A DNA stretch of 33,545 bases from Acidobacteriota bacterium (GTDB lineage: Bacteria > Acidobacteriota > Thermoanaerobaculia > UBA5066): assembly GCA_022711615.1 (NCBI GenBank), contig JAKLER010000009.1:1-33545 (forward strand), read 5' to 3'. Under the pieces are notes generated by a model. It was not told where the DNA came from and searched no databases. It worked only from the letters and a program-made list of their open reading frames with translations. This document shows positions 14,844 to 20,512 of the stretch, one piece after another (within the stretch, counting starts at the first letter, position 1; each line of letters begins with the position of its first letter). Both the position numbers and the translations under genes were made by a program.

Positions 14844-16151
14844 ATGTCCAGCACCCGCCTCGAAAAGCCCTGGAACCCCGTCGAGCTCGAGGTCGAGCTC
14901 TTCTGCCGGGGGCTCCTCGTCGACGAATCCGCCCGGGCCGACGTCCAGGCCCGCCGCGTCGCCCGCACCCGCGCCGGCCTCGGCTCGGGCCTCGAGCTCG
15001 TCATCCCCGCCCCGCGGCAGGGGGTCTGGGTCAACGTTCCGCTCGACGAGCCGTTCGTGGTCTCCTCCCCGCTGACGCTCCACAAGGCGGGGGAGTCGTT
15101 CGCCGTCCGCGACGCCCGCCTCCCCGACGTCGTCTACCCGGTCCGCCTCCCCGACCCGCCGGCCTGGTACGCCCGCTCGACGAAGCGAGGGGTCCCGATG
15201 ACCCGCGTCGGCGTCCTGCAGGGGACCTACCTCGGCGTCTACTTCGCCGAGACCTGCATGTACTGGTACAACACCCCTTCGGCGGCGAACTGCAAGTTCT
15301 GTACGACCGGCGTGAACGTCGGGACGAACGAGGAGCTCGCCAAGAAAGTCGAGGACGTCGTCGAGGTGGCGAAGGTCGCCCGCGAGGAGTCGGGGGTCAC
15401 ATTCACCCACTTCAACACCGGCTACCACTACGAGGACGACCCGAAGAAGCGGCCGATGCACGGCCTCGTGCAGGCGCGGCCCTTCGTCTCGGCCATCCGG
15501 CGGAACGTCGGCGGCTTCATCGGAGTCCAGGCGGTCCCGGTCCTGCGGGACTGCTGGGACGAGTACGACGAGCTGATCGAGCTCGGCTGCGACCACTTCA
15601 GCTTCTGCGTCGAGCTCCTCGACGAGAAGTGGTTCGAGGAGGTCTGCCCGGGCAAGGCGACGACCGTCGGGCAGGACGCGTTCTTCGAGGCGCTCGAGTA
15701 CACGGCGAAGAAGCTCGGCCGCGGCCGCGTCTCCGGCGAGATCATCGCGGGGCTCGAGCCGATCGAGTCGACGATGCGCGCGATCGACCGGATCGTCGCC
15801 GGCGGCGGCTTCCCCACGGTCTGCATCTTCCGGCCCCTCGCCGGGAGCAACCTGGCGCACCTCCCGTCTCCAGACCCGGGCGAGATGCGCGAGGTGATGG
15901 CCTACCAGTACGAGGCGGCCCGCCGCGCGGGCCTCGCCGTCGGCATCCTCCCGAACATCAAGGTCTCCCTCGTCGTCCAGCCGGAGGAGGGGCGCGAGCT
16001 CCTCGCGGAGAAGAGCTGGCTCGACCCGTACGAGTGGAAGGTCGCGGCGCTCCGAGCTCTCGCCCGCCCCTACGCCGCCTGGCGCAAGCGCCCCCGCCCC
16101 GATGCCCCCGAGTTCCGCCCCGAAATCCCCGGCACATCGGCGGTCGGATAA
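14844..16151 (+). CDS. Radical SAM enzyme with atypical Cx11CxxC cluster motif
   Basis: This 435-aa protein has its only plausible 4Fe-4S motif as Cys138-x11-Cys150-x2-Cys153 (within FAETCMYW and NCKFCTTGV) rather than the standard Cx3Cx2C. Later segments, FNTGYHY, GCDHFSFCVELLDEKWF and GEIIAGLEPIESTMRAIDRIVAGG, fit the beta strands of a BioB/ThiH-like TIM barrel. It therefore probably cleaves S-adenosylmethionine to a radical. There is no SPASM C-terminus. The reaction is not recognisable. It is followed 35 bp later by the site-2 protease gene with its own GGGAG, suggesting co-transcription. Confidence 0.75.
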   Translation: MSSTRLEKPWNPVELEVELFCRGLLVDESARADVQARRVARTRAGLGSGLELVIPAPRQGVWVNVPLDEPFVVSSPLTLHKAGESFAVRDARLPDVVYPVRLPDPPAWYARSTKRGVPMTRVGVLQGTYLGVYFAETCMYWYNTPSAANCKFCTTGVNVGTNEELAKKVEDVVEVAKVAREESGVTFTHFNTGYHYEDDPKKRPMHGLVQARPFVSAIRRNVGGFIGVQAVPVLRDCWDEYDELIELGCDHFSFCVELLDEKWFEEVCPGKATTVGQDAFFEALEYTAKKLGRGRVSGEIIAGLEPIESTMRAIDRIVAGGGFPTVCIFRPLAGSNLAHLPSPDPGEMREVMAYQYEAARRAGLAVGILPNIKVSLVVQPEEGRELLAEKSWLDPYEWKVAALRALARPYAAWRKRPRPDAPEFRPEIPGTSAVG

Positions 16152-16186
16152 GGGATGACGGACGGCGTGTCCGCCGGGAGCCCGCC

Positions 16187-17341
16187 ATGAAGTGGTCGTA
16201 CACCGTCGCCCGCGTCTCGGGCATCGACATCCGCATCCACGCGACGTTCGCGCTGATCCTCGCGCTCGGCGCGTTCCAGTGGGGCTTCCCGAAGGGTTTC
16301 GCCGGGGAGTCCTCGTTCGCGGGCGCCGTCTTCGGGATGGGCCTGATGATCCTTCTCTTCGGCTGCGTCGTCCTGCACGAGCTGGGGCACAGCCTCGTCG
16401 CGCAGCGGTTCGGCCTGACGGTGCGGGAGATCGTCCTCCTGCCGATCGGGGGCGTCGCACGCCTCGAGAAGAACCCCGAGAAGCCGCAGCACGAGCTCCT
16501 GATCGCCCTCGCCGGGCCGCTCGTGAACGTGGCGATCGCCGTCCTCCTCTTCGTCGCCGGCGGAGTCGCGCTCAACTTCGGCCTCGTCGAGGCGCAGTCG
16601 CTCCTCACCGCCGACGGCCCGCCCACCCTCGCGACCCTCTGGGGCTGGCTCTTCCTCGCGAACGTCGGCCTCGCCGTCTTCAACATGATCCCCGCCTTCC
16701 CGATGGACGGCGGCCGCGTCCTCCGCGCGGCGCTTGCGATGCGCCTCGGCTTCTCCCGTGGGACGCAGATCGCCACGGCGATCGGGCAGGCCGTCGCGTT
16801 CGCCTTCGGCCTGTTCGGCGTCCTCTCCGGGAACTTCCTCCTCGTCGTCGTCGCCCTCTTCGTCTTCATGGGGGCGGGGCAGGAACGGGCCGAGGAGCAG
16901 GCGCGGACGGTCCTGACGACGCTTCGCGTCGGCGACGCCTACAACAAGCACGCCCTCGTCCTCTCGCCCGGCGACCACGTCAGCAAGGTCGTCGACTACA
17001 TCCTGACGAGCTACCAGCCCGACTTCGCCGTCGTCCAGGGGAAGACGTTTCTCGGCGTCGTCACGCGCGACGACGTCCTGAAGGCTCTCGCCACCGAGAC
17101 GATCGACCTCTACGTCGCCGGGATCATGAGGCGCGAGGTCCTGACGGTCGACGCGCGGCAGGGGCTCGACGAGGTGCGCCGCCTGATGGGGGAGAAGGGG
17201 GAGCGGATCGCCGCCGTGAATGACGGCGACGCCTTCCTCGGCCTCGTCAGCGTCGAGGACATCGGCGAGGCGCTCGTCGTCTCCAGCTTCGTCCAGCTGC
17301 GCGACAAGCGCCGCGCGGCGGCGGAGGCCGAGGCGAGCTGA
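16187..17341 (+). CDS. Site-2-type zinc metalloprotease (M50B) with CBS pair
   Basis: This 384-aa polytopic membrane protein carries HELGH (64-68), the zinc site, and NMIPAFPMDGG (166-176), where Asp174 is the third zinc ligand. Six hydrophobic segments precede a cytosolic CBS pair (about 245-370; for example HVSKVVDYIL and LDEVRRLMGEKGERIAAV). CBS-containing M50 proteases cut membrane proteins within the bilayer, often anti-sigma factors, and bind adenine nucleotides. ATG 16187 follows GGGAG. The last 166 bp are duplicated at 29199-29364, marking this gene as the donor edge of a segmental duplication. Confidence 0.93.
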   Translation: MKWSYTVARVSGIDIRIHATFALILALGAFQWGFPKGFAGESSFAGAVFGMGLMILLFGCVVLHELGHSLVAQRFGLTVREIVLLPIGGVARLEKNPEKPQHELLIALAGPLVNVAIAVLLFVAGGVALNFGLVEAQSLLTADGPPTLATLWGWLFLANVGLAVFNMIPAFPMDGGRVLRAALAMRLGFSRGTQIATAIGQAVAFAFGLFGVLSGNFLLVVVALFVFMGAGQERAEEQARTVLTTLRVGDAYNKHALVLSPGDHVSKVVDYILTSYQPDFAVVQGKTFLGVVTRDDVLKALATETIDLYVAGIMRREVLTVDARQGLDEVRRLMGEKGERIAAVNDGDAFLGLVSVEDIGEALVVSSFVQLRDKRRAAAEAEAS

Positions 17342-17667
17342 GGCGGGGCGGGGCTCCGGTCGGGCCCGCGTCTACAGGCCGGATCGGCAGCGCGGTCTCC
17401 GTGTTGCTCTGAGCCGACATCTTCGGAGTTCGCGTCGACTCCCGGGCGGCGATCGCCGTCGATCCGATCGATGGAAAGCCCTTCGCAAGTGAGGAGCTGC
17501 CCTCGCCCTCCCTCCGCCGACCGTTGGCGGCTGGGAGCCGAGCCTGACCTGCTGAACTTCGTCTGCGCCGGGTTCAGGCCCTTTCGGAACCGTCGCCTCC
17601 ACCGGTCGAGGGGACCAGCGAGGCTCGCCCGGGCTGCGCCGCCGTGGCGCGTCGACACCCACGGAAC

Positions 17668-17682
17668 GATTTCGAAGAAATC
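17668..17682. promoter_or_regulatory. Conserved dyad upstream of AraC-like gene (left)
   Basis: GATTTC-GAA-GAAATC is a perfect 6-bp dyad. The right copy has AATTTC-GAA-GAAATT, so the outer pair changed on both sides and pairing was kept. It is 61 bp upstream of the start and could be an operator or RNA hairpin. Confidence 0.5.
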
Positions 17683-17692
17683 TCTCGAGGCG

Positions 17693-17743
17693 AGGGGCAC
17701 TGAAGGGGTCCGAAAACCCTCATAGCTAGTAAGGAGGGTTCTC
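17693..17743 (+). promoter_or_regulatory. 51-nt invariant leader with two alternative hairpins (left)
   Basis: These 51 nt are identical to 29988-30038. Hairpin A pairs AACCCTC (17715-17721) with GAGGGTT (17734-17740) and buries the AAGGAGG ribosome binding site. Hairpin B pairs GGGGT (17705-17709) with ACCCT (17716-17720) around CCGAAA and would free it. The two share the same ACCCT strand, so they exclude each other, as in translational switches. The trigger (protein, ligand, temperature, ribosome) is unknown. Confidence 0.55.
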
Positions 17744-18193
17744 ATGGTCCAGCCAGTCGAGATCAATGCTCAACCTCACGCCGGCCCGTCGACCCCCGGC
17801 GCCGCGCACGCTCGATTCAGGAGGAACCGATCCGGCGACCTGACGGACGAGGACCTCGATGTTCTCGCGGGGCAACTCTCTGCCTTGGGAGCGAGGGCCG
17901 TGGCAGCGACCCAGGGGCTCGGAACCCGGACCCTGCTGCGACGCCTCGCTGAGAGCGGGACGAGCGTGCGGTCTCTCGTCCTGCGTGAGCGTCGCGAACG
18001 GGCGCTCCGGCTCCTCGCGACATCGGTGGCGTACGCCGAGGTGGCTCGGGCGATCGGGCTCTCCGGGCCGATATCTCTCTCACGATTCTGCCGTCGGGAG
18101 TTTGGGACGACGCCCGGGAGACTGCGTGCGTACCTCTTGAGGCGGGAGACGCCTCCGAGGATTCGATGCCTGCGATGTGGCACCAGTTGTTAA
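17744..18193 (+). CDS. Stand-alone AraC-type DNA-binding protein with C-terminal CxxCxxxC (copy 1)
   Basis: This 149-aa protein is nearly all AraC-type DNA-binding domain (about residues 35-132). The second helix-turn-helix is clear (YAEVARAIGLSGPISLSRFCRREFGTTPGRLR), and the linker helix reads RRERALRLLATS. There is no ligand-binding domain. The tail CLRCGTSC puts Cys at 142, 145 and 149, a possible metal or redox site. A strong AAGGAGG precedes ATG inside a foldable leader. It lies directly upstream of the RiPP precursor gene and on the same strand, so it is the best candidate regulator of the cluster. A paralogue is at 30039-30488. Confidence 0.82.
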   Translation: MVQPVEINAQPHAGPSTPGAAHARFRRNRSGDLTDEDLDVLAGQLSALGARAVAATQGLGTRTLLRRLAESGTSVRSLVLRERRERALRLLATSVAYAEVARAIGLSGPISLSRFCRREFGTTPGRLRAYLLRRETPPRIRCLRCGTSC

Positions 18194-18221
18194 TGGCGAT
18201 GGATCGGAGGCAAACGTAGAA

Positions 18222-18241
18222 TTGGGCGAAATTCCGCCCAA
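18222..18241 (+). terminator. Hairpin after AraC-like copy 1
   Basis: TTGGGCG (18222-18228) and CGCCCAA (18235-18241) form a perfect 7-bp stem around AAATTC, 28 bp past the stop. No U-tract follows. It could terminate the regulator transcript, separating it from the precursor gene. Confidence 0.45.
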
Positions 18242-18551
18242 GCCGGCCCTCTGCACACCATCGACCACGCCGGATGAGAGAAGGGACGGGATCGAGGCGT
18301 TTGATCAGGCCGGTCCTTCAGGAGCAGGGTCACCTGGACCAGAGGACTAGAAGCCCGAAGGAACGGGAGTGTATGCCGGAGGATTGAGGCAGGGTGCTCG
18401 CACTGCTGCTTTCGAGGAGAGCCCTGAAGAGAAAGACTCGAACACTGAGAAGTCGAGGCGAGCCGTCCCAAAGTTACACCTCTATCTCAGAGTCATCATG
18501 GCCCAACGCGACACACCTGGGGCGCCCCGGGTGGGGAAGAGTGACACCACA
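18242..18551 (+). other. Intergenic region upstream of the precursor peptide gene
   Basis: This 310-bp gap holds no supportable gene. The precursor frame is open back to an ATG at 18369, but that upstream stretch lacks leader-like features and no start in it has a good Shine-Dalgarno. The base composition is visibly more AT-rich than the left flank. A promoter is expected here, but no convincing -35/-10 pair was found. Confidence 0.5.
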
Positions 18552-18725
18552 ATGAAGAAGAACGAACCGAAGAACGCGCTCAACATGCGGAAACTGACCT
18601 TTGTCGAGCTGAGGACTGCTCGTGGAGGGGCCCCGGGAGGAACGAGCGGCGGAGCGGCGGGTTCGCCCGGCAACGGCAACTACTGCACGTGCTCCTGCGC
18701 GTGTGAGCCTGCTAACAAGGGCTGA
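18552..18725 (+). CDS. RiPP precursor peptide, double-glycine leader, CxCxCxC core
   Basis: This 57-aa peptide has a leader of residues 1-26 ending KLTFVELRTARGG. Counting back from the Gly-Gly, Leu is at -12, Glu at -8, Leu at -7 and Gly at -2/-1, matching the double-glycine leader consensus recognised by C39 peptidases. The core (27-57) is Gly/Ala/Ser-rich and then carries four alternating cysteines at 45, 47, 49 and 51 (NYCTCSCACEPANKG). It has no database-recognised family that I can name. The start is chosen at 18552; only a distant GGGGAAGAG supports it, and longer forms from 18498 or 18369 are possible. The next gene is a radical SAM/SPASM maturase and a C39 exporter follows, completing a RiPP logic. 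Confidence 0.8.
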   Translation: MKKNEPKNALNMRKLTFVELRTARGGAPGGTSGGAAGSPGNGNYCTCSCACEPANKG

Positions 18726-18970
18726 TACCGACACCCATAGCGATTCGAACTTCACCCGTCCACGGCAATTGCTGTCGCGGGATGGGAGCCTCGCGGAAGC
18801 CAGTCTGAAGACCTGACACGCAACGATCAACATCGATGAGCACCCGGGGCGCCACCAGTACGGGGTCGTTGTGGCTCGGCCGAATGCGAGAAGTGTCTGC
18901 CCGGATGCGCGCGTCGTCAGCTGGTCGCGGCGGCGGGGGCAGATCGGACGGAGAGAACGAGAGGCTTGGG

Positions 18971-20512
18971 ATGAGCTCCGTGGAGGAAACGAGACGGGTT
19001 GTGCGAACCTCCGCCCATGCGGTCGTGGTTCCCGTCGGCAGTGGAACGTATGCGGCGTGGAATCGGTACTTCCCGGACGTGATGCTGATGAACGAGCGGG
19101 GCGCGGCGTTACTGTCGGCCCTCCGGGAAGGGCATGGAGGGGAGATCTGCCTCGACGCAGACTCGGAGAGGGAGCTTCTCTCTCACCGTCTCGCGTTCGA
19201 TAGCGAGGAAGATCCCTACGAGCGGCAGTTCGAGAGCAAAATCGATCATGCCGTGTCGAAGGCTCACCGCGCTATGACGCGCTTCTACCAGGAACGGAAA
19301 GACTACGACATCCTGTATCTCACGAATGACCCGTGCAATCTCTCCTGCACCTACTGCATTCATCACCAAGTGCAGCCCAAGAGCCAGTCACGGGAAGGGA
19401 ACGGGAGCGTGTCGTCCGAGGAACGTATCAACGCGACCCTGAGCGTCGTGGACCAGTATATGAGCAGGAAGCGCTCAGCTGCGAGCCGGCCGGCGGTACT
19501 GTCTTTCAACGGCGGCGAGATCCTCGTCGATTGGCCGCTCGTCCGAAGGATCGTGGAGCATCTCGAGAAGCGACATCCGGACGTACCGGTCTCATATACG
19601 CTCAACACAAACATGACCCTGATGACCGAGGAGATCGCAGAGTTCTTGGCGGCGCGGTCGTTCAACGTGTTTGTCAGCGTCGACGGATACGGTGCAGCAC
19701 ACGACCGGACGCGAACCTATCGGAATGGAAGAGGCTCCTTTCGGGACGTCCTGCGGAATGTCAGCCTGTTCAACGCGAAAAACCCGAGGAATCCCATCCA
19801 GACCTTCCAGGGGACGATCGAGGACGACCGTACATTCCGGAGAGCGAGCGTATTCCGGATGGCGCGATTCGGATTCCGGTCGGCTCGCCTGGCCCCAAAC
19901 CTGCTCGGCGCGTCGCGAGAGGACGGAACAAGAAAGGCCCATCTCGTCTCCCAGCTCTTCGCGGAGAGCGAGGGCCAAAGTCTTCACGTCTATGACGAGT
20001 ACTTCAAGAACATAGAGGTGCTGCTCTCCAATTCGGGCGACACATTTCTGCCGAACTGCACCGGGCTATCGGGAGACCCCGCACACGGTCTTCAGTTCAA
20101 CGTTTCGAGGCTGCTGCTGTCGCAGTGCTGCCAGTTCCTTCCGGAGGCATTCTCGTCATGGGCAGACGTGAAGGGGGACATCTATAGCCGACGGCTAGGC
20201 GCAGCGGCGCAGGAGGCGCTGACGAGGCGCCTCAAGGCGTTACGAGACTCGTGCCGCGGCTGCGACGTCGCCGGCATCTGCCGGGGAGGGTGCGTGCTGA
20301 ACGGACTGGACAGCTGGGCGCATCGGAATTCCGGCGCCTGCGCGTATCAGCGCGAGCTGTGGCTCGACGTCGTACGCCGCGCAGCCAAACGCCAGGTTCG
20401 GGAGGAAGGGATGGGGCAGGGGACCTCAGAAACCGGGAGCGAAACCCGCGGCCCGGAGAACGTCGGTCTGCACGGCAGCGGTCCGGACGGCGAGAGTAGA
20501 AGACACCAATGA
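18971..20512 (+). CDS. Radical SAM/SPASM peptide maturase
   Basis: This 513-aa protein has an N-terminal segment (about 10-90, including NRYFPDVMLMNERGAALLSAL) that resembles the PqqD-like recognition or 'no-SAM' region of SPASM maturases. The SAM-cluster motif is Cys122-x3-Cys126-x2-Cys129 (DPCNLSCTYCIHH), with SFNGGEIL as the SAM-binding GGE motif. The C-terminal SPASM set is Cys363, Cys386/387, then Cys428-x2-Cys431-x5-Cys437-x3-Cys441-x15-Cys457, enough for two auxiliary 4Fe-4S clusters. Such enzymes make thioether or C-C cross-links in precursor peptides. GAGAGG before 18971 supports this start; 18836 would add 45 unusual residues. A 36-residue polar tail follows the SPASM. The stop overlaps the permease start (ATGA). 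Confidence 0.9.
   Translation: MSSVEETRRVVRTSAHAVVVPVGSGTYAAWNRYFPDVMLMNERGAALLSALREGHGGEICLDADSERELLSHRLAFDSEEDPYERQFESKIDHAVSKAHRAMTRFYQERKDYDILYLTNDPCNLSCTYCIHHQVQPKSQSREGNGSVSSEERINATLSVVDQYMSRKRSAASRPAVLSFNGGEILVDWPLVRRIVEHLEKRHPDVPVSYTLNTNMTLMTEEIAEFLAARSFNVFVSVDGYGAAHDRTRTYRNGRGSFRDVLRNVSLFNAKNPRNPIQTFQGTIEDDRTFRRASVFRMARFGFRSARLAPNLLGASREDGTRKAHLVSQLFAESEGQSLHVYDEYFKNIEVLLSNSGDTFLPNCTGLSGDPAHGLQFNVSRLLLSQCCQFLPEAFSSWADVKGDIYSRRLGAAAQEALTRRLKALRDSCRGCDVAGICRGGCVLNGLDSWAHRNSGACAYQRELWLDVVRRAAKRQVREEGMGQGTSETGSETRGPENVGLHGSGPDGESRRHQ

Larger units (their letters stand above)
17176..18200 (+). repeat. Left copy of a diverged direct repeat (about 1.0 kb)
   Basis: The copy runs from inside the CBS coding region through the 402-bp leader and the AraC-like gene. 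It matches 29199-30495, starting at GCGCCGCCTGATGGG in both. Relative to the right copy it lacks about 290 bp (between roughly 17388 and the GGCAGCG stretch that follows). The protease part is nearly identical and the AraC-like proteins share about three quarters of residues. Homology fades just past the AraC-like stop codons. Confidence 0.88.

Noticed and set aside
14711-16186. Upstream part of the long frame that ends in the M50 protease
   Set aside because: It is a shadow across the radical SAM gene; the protease begins at 16187 with GGGAG and the usual N-terminus.
17471-17725. 84-aa ORF in the left leader
   Set aside because: The right copy has a TAG in this frame (tgg to tag) and no matching start, so the frame is not conserved.
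18369-18551. Longer (118-aa) version of the precursor peptide
   Set aside because: The added 61 residues lack leader features or a ribosome binding site; the double-glycine leader is complete from 18552. Not fully excluded.
18836-18970. Earlier start for the SPASM maturase
   Set aside because: No ribosome binding site and an Arg/Gly-rich extension; GAGAGG supports 18971.
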